Assembly (NCBI GenBank): GCA_038326995.1
Contig: JBBQKP010000148.1
Location: forward strand, 1-8,541
DNA length: 8,541 nucleotides
DNA from: JBBQKP01 sp038326995
Lineage (GTDB): Bacteria > Planctomycetota > Phycisphaerae > Tepidisphaerales > Tepidisphaeraceae
Reading direction: 5' to 3'
Positions within the stretch are counted from its first letter, which is position 1; each line of letters starts with the position of its first letter. The notes beneath the pieces are model-generated. The model was not told where the DNA came from and did no database searches. It saw nothing but the letters and a program-made list of their open reading frames with translations. Position numbers and translations under genes: made by a program. Below, one piece after another: positions 1 to 5,582 of this stretch.

Positions 1-398
1 CCAAGCGTGCCGTCGGTGTCGGCATGGAAGCCGCCGTTGCCGACGATCTTGTCGAGGTCGGCCACGGACATGTTGAACTCTTTAAGCGCGAGCAGCGGGT
101 GACGCGGGCGTTCGACCAGGCCTAGTGGATCGAGCTTGGCGCTATAGTGCCCGAGCTCGCGATAGCTATGGACCAGATCAAACACCGCCATGTGCTGGGG
201 CGTATCACCCGCGGCCAGGCGCGTGGATTTGTCTGAGGCGAACTCAAACCCTGCGAAAAATGCGCGCCAGTATTCAGGGACCGAGGCCGGGTCCTGCCTG
301 AAACGGTTGAACAGATCGTCGAGATAGTCGGCGTTTTGAATGTTCGCCAGGTCCGTCGTGGGCAAATTGGGTGAAGAGGATTTTTCGGTGGGTCGCAT
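1..398 (-). CDS. sucA: 2-oxoglutarate dehydrogenase E1 component, N-terminal part (partial at window edge)
   Basis: E1 (thiamine diphosphate) subunit of the 2-oxoglutarate dehydrogenase complex, which decarboxylates 2-oxoglutarate and passes the succinyl group to the E2 lipoyl subunit in the TCA cycle. Only the first 132 codons are present; the catalytic core lies beyond base 1. The visible protein has the family's N-terminal layout. A short low-complexity leader is followed by the helix NADYLDDLFNRFRQDP (residues 22-37) and EYWRAFFAGF (42-51), which matches the E2-contacting segment of SucA/OdhA. After a linker come VHSYRELGHYSAKLDPLGL (76-94) and a PRHPLL-then-MSVADLDKI stretch, as in E1 proteins. 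The ATG at 398 has GGAG about eight bases upstream, one of the few plausible ribosome binding sites in this window. The gene is divergent from the QueC-like gene. The family is clear; the partial length is the only uncertainty. Confidence 0.86.
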   Translation of the reverse strand, partial: MRPTEKSSSPNLPTTDLANIQNADYLDDLFNRFRQDPASVPEYWRAFFAGFEFASDKSTRLAAGDTPQHMAVFDLVHSYRELGHYSAKLDPLGLVERPRHPLLALKEFNMSVADLDKIVGNGGFHADTDGTL

Positions 399-745
399 GT
401 GCGAGGCTCCGGGAGGGCGGGTCATCTTAAGTGGTTGGCTTGAATGAAAGAAGTTTGGTCAGCAGAATCGGCCGCGATACTGAGACAGCTCAGCGGCGCA
501 AACTGGTTCGAGTGACATCGCTATAGAAGACATCGGAAGTATAGGTCGTGAATCAGCAATAGTCGTAGGCGGAAGTCGGCCGATCGCGTAACAAGACACG
601 AGAGATTGAGTCTTGTCAAAGGCTCTCGGGCGCGTCAATGATTGGACGCGAGACTGAAGCGCGCGGAGTGTGTCGGTGCGGTTGGTCAGAACTCGATTGA
701 ACATCTCGATCCATCAGTATTTATCCGGACTAACCAACGGGATAG
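399..745. other. Divergent intergenic region with nested inverted repeats
   Basis: This 347-bp gap separates sucA (minus) from the QueC-like gene (plus), so it must carry promoters for both. I see no credible protein: the open frames here have no recognisable features. It does contain several inverted repeats. CTGAG-acag-CTCAG (480-493) is flanked by GCCGC (471-475) and GCGGC (493-497). ACAAGAC (591-597) pairs with GTCTTGT (610-616). CGAGAG (599-604) pairs with CTCTCG (623-628) and is mutually exclusive with the preceding stem. CGCGTC (631-636) pairs with GACGCG (645-650). No T-run follows any of them, so they are not classical terminators. They could form an untranslated leader or operator region. 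Confidence 0.5.
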
Positions 746-1492
746 GTGTCGGCAAAATTTCAGATATTACTCCCGGTGGATTTTCCGTGCACGAGCAATT
801 CGGATATTGTCTCCAAAGTGCCACGCGAGCTTGCCATCGTTCTGTCCGACGGTTCACTCAGCGCAACCCTTGCCGCGACATTGGCGCAGCAGAAGTACAG
901 GCTGGTGCTGGCACGCATCGTCATGGGCGATTTGAAGCGAGCACGCTCTGCCGACGCTTTTGACCGGCAAGTCGTGCATTTCAAGCCCTACAGGCACCAC
1001 ACGCTTTCGGTCGAGACACCCAAGAAGCAGGGCGGCCGCGATGCCGCGCACATGATCGACCCCCGCGCCCACGACGACCTGGGCCATCGCCTTACGACGC
1101 TTCTTCCTGTGATGGCGATCGGGTTTCAACTGGCCGCACATTACGAGGCCAACAGCGTCCACATTGGTCTGCGGGTCGGACGAGATTCGGCCGATCTCGC
1201 CCGGGCGAGTGAGCACGTGCAGATTTGGAACGAGTTGGTGCAGATGACGTGCGGCAGGCCGACGATCGAATTGATCGCGCCCGTGCTCGAGCTCGAGCGG
1301 TGGCAAGTGGTCGATCTCGGATTTCAGGCGGAGGCGCCGATGGCCTTGAGCTGGGATTGCGACACCGATCAGCCCGAGCCCTGCGGAACGTGCGGCGGGT
1401 GTCGTGAACGCGAGCAGGCTTTTCTTCGCTCTGCGCGGGCGGACCCTACCCGCGTTGCAGCTGCGCCGGTGACCAGCGCGACGAGCAGGTGA
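746..1492 (+). CDS. QueC-like (7-cyano-7-deazaguanine synthase family) protein with degenerate PP-loop
   Basis: The 248-residue protein resembles QueC, the ATP-dependent enzyme that converts 7-carboxy-7-deazaguanine to preQ0 for queuosine synthesis. The strongest match is C-terminal: PMALSWDCDT then PCGTCGGCREREQAF and a final DP (residues 198-234). It holds Cys205, Cys213, Cys216 and Cys219 with the 8-3-3 spacing of the QueC zinc site, and the SWDC matches the family's WSCY element. NSVHIGLR (136-143) matches the strand carrying IGVN in QueC. However, the N-terminal loop reads LSDGSLSAT (33-41) where QueC has an SGGxDS PP-loop, and the RN and YPDCR elements are not visible. The start is GTG at 746; a TAG codon directly in front (743-745) excludes an in-frame extension. 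It converges with coaC and has no queuosine, CBASS or Qat genes beside it. Catalytic activity as preQ0 synthase is doubtful, so I give no symbol. Confidence 0.75.
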   Translation: MSAKFQILLPVDFPCTSNSDIVSKVPRELAIVLSDGSLSATLAATLAQQKYRLVLARIVMGDLKRARSADAFDRQVVHFKPYRHHTLSVETPKKQGGRDAAHMIDPRAHDDLGHRLTTLLPVMAIGFQLAAHYEANSVHIGLRVGRDSADLARASEHVQIWNELVQMTCGRPTIELIAPVLELERWQVVDLGFQAEAPMALSWDCDTDQPEPCGTCGGCREREQAFLRSARADPTRVAAAPVTSATSR

Positions 1493-1535
1493 GGCGGAGG
1501 TGAAATTTGAGCAATCAGAGAGATAACTGATTATC

Positions 1536-2132
1536 TTAATGACTAGCCTCGGCGAGCATTTTTGCGACCCTCGAAACGATCTCGGTCGGTTCCGTGAGCC
1601 TGCCGATGCCGACATTGCGACACGCGAGCCAACCCGCTTCTGGGCCGATGAATTGATAGCCGAGCCGGGTGAGTTTGGCGACGTTTTCCTGTGCGATGGG
1701 GTTGTCCCACATGCGGTTGTTCATCGCGGGTGCGAAGACGACCGGACACGCGGCCGCGCAGACCAGAAGGCTCACGAGGTCTTCGGTCAAGCCGCACGCG
1801 ACCCGCGCCAGAAGATTGTTGGTGGCGGGCACGACCAGCATGAGGTGTGCCTTCTCGGTCAGCTTGATGTGCTGGGTGTCGCCCGAATCGAGCGAGGTGA
1901 AAATATCGGTGTGAACGCGTCTGCCGGAGATGGCTTCGAACGTCATGGGCGTGACGAATTTCTGCGCGTCAAGCGTCATGGCGACGGTTACGCCCGCCCC
2001 GAGCTGGACGAGCTTGGAGACGACGTCGGCGGCCTTGTAGCAGGCGATGCCCCCGCACACGCCCACGACGATCTCGCGGCCGACGAGTGTGATGGGTGCA
2101 GAACTTGCGGGAGGCGTGGAGGAAGGTTCCAT
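1536..2132 (-). CDS. coaC: Phosphopantothenoylcysteine decarboxylase, stand-alone
   Basis: FMN-dependent decarboxylase of coenzyme A synthesis, converting 4'-phosphopantothenoylcysteine to 4'-phosphopantetheine in the cytoplasm. The flavoprotein fold is clear in the 198 residues: GVCGGIACYKAADVV (24-38, flavin-binding loop), the conserved His88 in QHIKL, VPATNNLLARVACG (101-114), the PAMNNRMW signature (135-142) and the substrate-clamp segment GWLACRNVGIGRL with Cys171. In most bacteria this domain is fused to the CoaB synthetase. Here the protein ends shortly after the clamp, at about 198 residues, so CoaB must be encoded elsewhere. About 16 N-terminal residues (rich in Ser and Pro) precede the fold. 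It is last in the tpiA-to-coaC cluster but lies 298 bp from rpoZ, across a repeat-containing gap, so it may have its own promoter. No Shine-Dalgarno sequence precedes the ATG. Confidence 0.93.
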   Translation of the reverse strand: MEPSSTPPASSAPITLVGREIVVGVCGGIACYKAADVVSKLVQLGAGVTVAMTLDAQKFVTPMTFEAISGRRVHTDIFTSLDSGDTQHIKLTEKAHLMLVVPATNNLLARVACGLTEDLVSLLVCAAACPVVFAPAMNNRMWDNPIAQENVAKLTRLGYQFIGPEAGWLACRNVGIGRLTEPTEIVSRVAKMLAEASH

Positions 2133-2162
2133 TTAATTTGCCGGCAACAGCTTCGCCTTTCC

Positions 2163-2193
2163 GGGTGCCACATCTTTGTACTCAAAGGTGTGC
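2163..2193. repeat. GGGTGCCAC-type hairpin repeat
   Basis: CACATCTTTG (2169-2178) pairs with CAAAGGTGTG (2183-2192) around a TACT loop, giving ten pairs with one G-T wobble. The left part, GGGTGCCAC followed by CTTTGTACTC, resembles both arms of the imperfect palindrome at 7049-7143, where GGGTGCC and GTACTC recur in the same order. I recall similar hairpins dispersed in planctomycete genomes, but that is memory, not a search. Confidence 0.5.
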
Positions 2194-2247
2194 TCAAGGA
2201 GTCAGGGGTTAAGTACCGCTCATTTTTAAGACGAGGAATGTTTTCCA

Positions 2248-2351
2248 ACGAGCCACGACCGTGAGTGAGTAGTTCTCGGAGGGTTTTTTTGCGACCCGTC
2301 ACCAGTTAAACCTCGCACTTAGGCAACCGCTTCCTCACGGTCGCGGCTCGT
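2248..2351. repeat. Inverted pair of GAGCCGCGACCGTGAG-type repeat, MITE-like
   Basis: ACGAGCCACGACCGTGAG (2248-2265) and its inverted counterpart CTCACGGTCGCGGCTCGT (2334-2351) match at 17 of 18 positions and face each other across 68 bp. The right arm continues outward-in as CCGCTTCCTCACGGTCG (2328-2344). The GAGCCGCGACCGTGAGG-AGCGG form is one I recall as a very abundant intergenic repeat in planctomycetes. There is no open reading frame between the arms, so at most this is a nonautonomous element or two independent inverted copies. Confidence 0.6.
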
Positions 2352-2410
2352 GAACACAGGATGAGAGTCGACAGCGCACAGGGCGGGGTACCGGCCTGTG
2401 GCACCCGATC

Positions 2411-2440
2411 ACGGCTGAGTTCTTCACGGCTTAGTTCTTA
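2411..2440. repeat. 15-bp tandem duplication spanning the rpoZ stop codon
   Basis: ACGGCTGAGTTCTTC (2411-2425) is followed directly by ACGGCTTAGTTCTTA (2426-2440), identical at 13 of 15 positions. On the minus strand the period equals five codons, VKN-stop-A then VKNSA. The RpoZ stop is therefore the TAA of the first unit, where the second unit has TCA (Ser). Confidence 0.7.
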
Positions 2441-2658
2441 ACCGGCCGGGGGATGCCCGAGGCTTCGTAATCGATGGCGATTTTATCGTGAAGGATTTCT
2501 TCGATGACGACTTCTAAGTCGGTCATGCCGGGCGTCCGCTCGATGAGAGGGCGTGCACCTTCCATGATTTCGACGACGCGCTTCTGGATAAGGGCGGTCA
2601 GTTTGAATCGGCCGCCGACTTTGTTGACGATCTCGTCGCTTTTGAGTGCTTCAATCAT
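2431..2658 (-). CDS. rpoZ: RNA polymerase omega subunit
   Basis: Small subunit that binds the C-terminal region of beta-prime and assists RNA polymerase assembly. The 75-residue protein has the omega layout: a short N-terminal helix MIEALKSDEIVNKVGGRFKL, then TALIQKRVVEIMEGARPLI (residues 21-39). This matches the family's R-F-x-L-x-x-x-x-x-R-x-x-x-L-x-x-G-x-x-P core. It is followed by an acidic helix (LEVVIEEILHDKIAIDYE). The length is within the short end of the family. Position between gmk and coaC is the common bacterial gmk-rpoZ-coaBC order and supports the call. The ATG at 2658 has no Shine-Dalgarno sequence. An 89-bp gap to gmk contains a candidate promoter and a hairpin. The C-terminus ends at a tandemly duplicated 15-bp unit, suggesting that the stop position has shifted recently. 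Confidence 0.88.
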   Translation of the reverse strand: MIEALKSDEIVNKVGGRFKLTALIQKRVVEIMEGARPLIERTPGMTDLEVVIEEILHDKIAIDYEASGIPRPVKN

Positions 2659-2697
2659 AGTGATAATGGGTTGGTAAAGATTAGATAGACAATTGAA

Positions 2698-2723
2698 AGT
2701 CGAAGGGCGTTATTACTTCGACT
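2698..2723. other. Hairpin between gmk and rpoZ
   Basis: AGTCGAAG (2698-2705) and CTTCGACT (2716-2723) form a perfect eight-pair stem around a ten-base loop. On the minus strand it follows gmk and precedes rpoZ. It lacks a T-run on that strand, so it looks more like an RNA processing or stabilising hairpin than a terminator. It also sits just downstream of the candidate promoter, so it would lie at the 5' end of an rpoZ transcript. Confidence 0.4.
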
Positions 2724-2724
2724 G

Positions 2725-2730
2725 ATTATA
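2725..2730 (-). promoter_or_regulatory. Candidate -10 element for rpoZ
   Basis: A perfect TATAAT lies on the minus strand about 67 bases before the rpoZ ATG, in an AT-rich stretch. A hexamer 17 bases further upstream, TTCTAG, is a poor -35. The -10 match is seen directly; its use as an internal promoter is inference. Confidence 0.35.
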
Positions 2731-2747
2731 GCGTGATTTAAGTTTGG

Positions 2748-3371
2748 CTAGAAATTCGATTTCTTCAGTTTAATGATTTTGATGATTTCGTCCACGGCAT
2801 CTTTGAGCGTGTCATTGACAATCATGAAATCGAACGCGCCCGAGCCCCGGGCCATGTGAATTTCACGTTTGGCGGCACGGTACCGCTTGTTGATTTCGTC
2901 GGGCTCGTCACGGCCGCGATCGTGCAGCCTTTGCAGCAGGGTTTCCTCGTCAGGAGGCAGGAGAAACACCGTGAGGGCTTTGGGGTAATGGAACCGCACT
3001 TGCAGCGCGCCCTGCACGTCGATTTCGAGCAGCACGTCGCGTCCTTGGGCGAGATAGTCAAGTGCAGGCCGTTTGGGGGTCGCGTAATATTCGCCGTAAA
3101 CGCGGGCGTATTCGAGATATTCGTCGAGGTCGAGCCTTCGGTAGAACTCGGTCTTGTCGACGTATTCGTAGGTCTTGCCTTTGTCGTCGCCCGGGCGTTC
3201 CTGACGAGTGGTGACGCTGGTTGTGTAGCTCACGCCGATGGCCTGGCTGAGGAGGCGTGAGATGGTGCTTTTGCCGACGCCCGACGGGCCGCACAGGACG
3301 ACCAGCACGCCGGTGTCGGCGTCGGTGACGATCTTCTTGGCCGAACTATTTGCGATCGGGCTATTCGACAT
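2748..3371 (-). CDS. gmk: Guanylate kinase
   Basis: Phosphorylates GMP to GDP with ATP in the cytoplasm. The 207-residue length is normal for bacterial Gmk. Visible motifs in order: P-loop GPSGVGKS (residues 28-35), the GMP-binding loop TTRQERPGDDKGKTYEYV, the lid-side segment EYLEYARVYGEYYATPK, DVLLEIDVQGALQVR (Walker B-like strand), and FLLPPDEETLLQRLHDRGRD followed by an R/E-rich helix. An open frame extends to 3590, but that upstream part is a shadow of yicC. The ATG at 3371 gives the correct family N-terminus with a short 20-residue leader, and AGGTG lies just upstream. The start overlaps the end of yicC by 11 bases (yicC stop at 3363-3361), indicating translational coupling. Yersinia- and Bacillus-type clusters also place yicC or its homologue next to gmk. 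Confidence 0.95.
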   Translation of the reverse strand: MSNSPIANSSAKKIVTDADTGVLVVLCGPSGVGKSTISRLLSQAIGVSYTTSVTTRQERPGDDKGKTYEYVDKTEFYRRLDLDEYLEYARVYGEYYATPKRPALDYLAQGRDVLLEIDVQGALQVRFHYPKALTVFLLPPDEETLLQRLHDRGRDEPDEINKRYRAAKREIHMARGSGAFDFMIVNDTLKDAVDEIIKIIKLKKSNF

Positions 3372-4242
3372 TCTGCACCTGCTCTTTGACGCGGTCGATG
3401 GCGCCTTTGACGTCGACGATGTGCCCGGCGATGACGGCGTCGCCGCCTTTGCTGGCGATCGTGTTGGCCTCGCGGAGCATCTCCTGTGCGATGAAATCGA
3501 GCTTTCGGCCCGCGTGGTCGCTCTTGTCGCACGTCTGGCGAAACTGTTTGCAGTGGTGCCTGAGCCGCTGAATCTCCTCGCTGATATCACTACGTTCTGC
3601 GAAGACGGCGATCTCCTTCACCAGGTCCGTGTGCGCGATGGCGGCCCCACTCAGGCCAATCAGTTCGTTCACTCGCGTGGTTAATCGCTTTTGATAATCC
3701 GCGACGACGCCCGGGGCGCGGACCTCGACCTGATCAAGTGCGCCTTCGATGATCGTCAGGTGCTTATCGAGATCCGCCATCAACGCGACGCCCTCGCGGG
3801 TCCGCATGTCGAGCAGTTTCTGCACGGCCTCCTTCGTGAGCTGGCGCACGATCGGGGCGTGACGTTCGAGCTGGTCCGCGTTGTCTGTGGCGCTCTGGAT
3901 GACGCCCGGCAATGCCAGGAGTGCGGCCGCATCCATCGTGAACTGCGGGTGCGATGCGACGAGCTTTCGCAAAGGGGCGGCATACGCTTCGAGCTGCGCG
4001 ATGTTGATCTGCCCGCTCGCGTCTGCGGCGTCGGATTTGGTCTTGAGGACGAAGGTGATCGAGCCGCGGCCCAGCTGGTCGCGAAGCGAAACTTCGATCT
4101 CGGGCTCGAGCCCCATCAGGCTTTCGGGCAGCTTGATGATCGCCTTGAAATAGCGGTTGTTTAACGAGCGAAGCTCCACCGCGTAATGGGTGCCCTGGTG
4201 CTGCTGGGCAGCGTCGCCGAAGCCGGTCATGGAGACGATCAT
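3361..4242 (-). CDS. yicC: YicC-family endoribonuclease
   Basis: Member of the YicC/YloC family. In E. coli, YicC is reported as an endoribonuclease acting in small-RNA turnover. The 293-residue protein has both family signatures. N-terminal MIVSMTGFGDA is followed by ELRSLNNRYF (residues 23-32) and GLEPEIEVSLRDQLGRGSI. The C-terminal DUF1732 segment is GRKLDFIAQEMLREANTIAS (245-264), with K, VKGAIDRVKEQVQNVE after it. The characteristic central element SDISEEIQRLRHHCKQF is also present. Length and both termini match the family well, so the start is secure despite no Shine-Dalgarno sequence. It lies 51 bp after secG and overlaps gmk by 11 bp, consistent with one transcript. Confidence 0.93.
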   Translation of the reverse strand: MIVSMTGFGDAAQQHQGTHYAVELRSLNNRYFKAIIKLPESLMGLEPEIEVSLRDQLGRGSITFVLKTKSDAADASGQINIAQLEAYAAPLRKLVASHPQFTMDAAALLALPGVIQSATDNADQLERHAPIVRQLTKEAVQKLLDMRTREGVALMADLDKHLTIIEGALDQVEVRAPGVVADYQKRLTTRVNELIGLSGAAIAHTDLVKEIAVFAERSDISEEIQRLRHHCKQFRQTCDKSDHAGRKLDFIAQEMLREANTIASKGGDAVIAGHIVDVKGAIDRVKEQVQNVE

Positions 4243-4293
4243 CGTGGGCAGGAATGGAGCGGTGTTTGGGTGGCGATTGAACGGATGAGAAGA

Positions 4294-4692
4294 CTAGTTC
4301 GCTGGCTCGGTTTTTGGTGCTTCTGTGGTGGGCGCTGTTGGCGAAACGGCGGGCCTGCCCGGCAGATCCAGTCCCGGCAGAGCGTCAATGCCGGTGGTGT
4401 TTGCAGGTGGAATGGCGGGCGCTTTGATCGTTGTCTTTTCGACCTGCTCGGCATGAACGGAATTCGCCAGGAGATTCAGGCAGACCGCCAGGATGAGGAA
4501 GAGCCCGAAGACGACGCTGGTGGCCCAAGTCAGGACGTCGCCGGTCTTGGCGCCGAAGGCCTGTTGAGCGCCGCCGCCGCCGAAGGCACTCGCGAGTCCG
4601 CCGCCTCGTCCTTTTTGGATGAGAATCAGCAGAATGAGCAGAACGCAGACGAGGAAGAAGGCGGTCCCGACGATGTAAAACAGGGTGAGCAT
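4294..4692 (-). CDS. secG: Preprotein translocase subunit SecG
   Basis: Small inner-membrane subunit of the SecYEG channel that supports SecA-driven protein export. The 132 residues show two hydrophobic segments, about 4-26 and 55-77. They are joined by the conserved glycine-rich cytoplasmic loop IQKGRGGGLASAFGGGG, then AQQAFGAKTGDVLTWAT (42-58), which is the family signature. The N-terminal half is normal SecG. After the second membrane segment comes a Pro/Thr/Ala-rich tail of about 50 residues, longer than in E. coli SecG, likely unstructured. It sits 66 bp after tpiA and 51 bp before yicC. No Shine-Dalgarno sequence precedes the ATG. Confidence 0.94.
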   Translation of the reverse strand: MLTLFYIVGTAFFLVCVLLILLILIQKGRGGGLASAFGGGGAQQAFGAKTGDVLTWATSVVFGLFLILAVCLNLLANSVHAEQVEKTTIKAPAIPPANTTGIDALPGLDLPGRPAVSPTAPTTEAPKTEPAN

Positions 4693-4758
4693 AAATCAGG
4701 TACGTGTGAGACAGGAAAGCGGACGAAACGTTGGGCGCTTGAGTTCGGACCGAATATC

Positions 4759-5508
4759 TTACACCGCAGCGGCGGAGATTGCGAGGAAGCCGTCGGCCTT
4801 CAGCGCCGCGCCGCCGACCAGTGCGCCGTCGATGTCGGTTTGTGACAGCAATCCGCGTGCGTTGTCGGGCTTGACGCTCCCGCCGTACTGGATGCGAATC
4901 GCGTCGGCGACGTCCTTGCCGAAGCGGCTGGCGAGGTGCTGGCGAATGAACGCGTGGACTTCTTGCGCCTGAGCGTCGGACGCGGTGCGACCCGTGCCGA
5001 TCGCCCAGACCGGCTCGTAGGCGATGACCAGCCGGCTGACGTCTGCGGGGACGGATGCGAGCTCGTCGAGCTGGGCTTTTACGACATCGAGCGTCTGGTT
5101 GGCGTCGCGCTGTTCGAGCTTTTCTCCGACGCAGTGGACGAGAATGAGCCCGCCGTCAAGAACTGCTTTCGCTTTTCTGGCGATCAACGTCGGCGATTCG
5201 CCCAACACGTGCCTGCGCTCGGAGTGGCCTGTCAGAACGAACTTCACGCCCAGATCTTTGAGCATGGCGATACTGATTTCGCCCGTGAATGCGCCGTCGC
5301 CTTCAAAGTACACGTCCTGAGCGCCCATTAGCATGCTTGAACCGGAAATGACCTGCGAAACCGCGTCGAGATAAACAAAAGGCGGGGCAACGCCGACCTG
5401 AACCGCCGACGAAGTAGCACCTGCCGCGACTGCCTTCGCCAGCGCGACCGCCGACGCCTTGTTCGTATTCATTTTCCAGTTGCCAGCGATAAACGGAGTG
5501 CGTGTCAT
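4759..5508 (-). CDS. tpiA: Triosephosphate isomerase
   Basis: Interconverts dihydroxyacetone phosphate and glyceraldehyde 3-phosphate in glycolysis and gluconeogenesis. All catalytic elements of the TIM barrel are present: Lys12 in AGNWKMN, His95 in LTGHSERR, Glu165 in AYEPVWAIGTG (with flexible loop 6 following), and the phosphate-binding segments YGGSVKP (208-214) and LVGGAAL (230-236). GAFTGEIS (72-79) is also conserved. The 249-residue length is typical. The ATG at 5508 gives a family-like N-terminus (MTRTPFIAGNWKMN). It begins 74 bp after the lipoprotein gene stops, with a candidate promoter in that gap, so it may be the true head of the conserved operon. Confidence 0.97.
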   Translation of the reverse strand: MTRTPFIAGNWKMNTNKASAVALAKAVAAGATSSAVQVGVAPPFVYLDAVSQVISGSSMLMGAQDVYFEGDGAFTGEISIAMLKDLGVKFVLTGHSERRHVLGESPTLIARKAKAVLDGGLILVHCVGEKLEQRDANQTLDVVKAQLDELASVPADVSRLVIAYEPVWAIGTGRTASDAQAQEVHAFIRQHLASRFGKDVADAIRIQYGGSVKPDNARGLLSQTDIDGALVGGAALKADGFLAISAAAV

Positions 5509-5517
5509 AGGCGAAGG

Positions 5518-5546
5518 ACGATAGCAAGACGCTGGTAAATTGTCAT
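5518..5546 (-). promoter_or_regulatory. tpiA: Candidate promoter for tpiA operon
   Basis: On the minus strand ATGACA (5546-5541) and TATCGT (5523-5518) are spaced by exactly 17 bases. They match the sigma-70 consensus at five of six and four of six positions. The expected transcript would begin around 5511, only a few bases before the tpiA ATG at 5508, giving an almost leaderless mRNA. Just upstream, GCGTCGA (5572-5566) and TCGATGC (5558-5552) can form a short hairpin. This is a pattern match only. Confidence 0.35.
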
Positions 5547-5582
5547 GTGTCGCATCGAAGCAGAATCGACGCGTATATCGAT

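Larger units (their letters stand above)
2133..2430. other. Repeat-bearing gap between coaC and rpoZ
   Basis: This 298-bp noncoding stretch interrupts an otherwise compact minus-strand cluster. From left to right it holds a hairpin repeat at 2163-2193, a pair of 18-bp inverted arms at 2248-2265 and 2334-2351, a T7 run at 2284-2290 between those arms, a CACAGG/CCTGTG inverted pair around 2378-2400, and one half of a 15-bp tandem duplication (2411-2425) that runs into the end of rpoZ. I see no protein gene. A promoter for coaC should lie here if the repeats separate it from the operon, but I could not pick a convincing one. Confidence 0.55.

Noticed and set aside
746..1492. QueC-like gene as part of a Qat, CBASS or Dpd defence or DNA-modification island
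   Set aside because: Neighbours are sucA and coaC, both housekeeping; no nuclease, cyclase, DndB-like or other partner gene lies within the window.
1513..1536. AGATAA-CTGA-TTATCT and AATCAG/CTGATT hairpins between the convergent QueC-like and coaC genes
   Set aside because: They overlap one another, are AT-rich and short, and have no T-run on either strand, so I cannot call a terminator although the position would suit one.
854..1615. Open frame of 253 residues opposite the QueC-like gene
   Set aside because: It lies antisense to a gene with recognisable QueC residues and its own translation shows none; a shadow frame.
3372..3590. Upstream extension of the gmk frame
   Set aside because: The extra 73 residues are low-complexity Ser/Arg/Ala text lying inside yicC in another frame; the ATG at 3371 gives normal Gmk length.
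4744..4754. TTCGGACCGAA palindrome between tpiA and secG
   Set aside because: Arms of five bases around one central base cannot form a hairpin, and a match this short is expected by chance.
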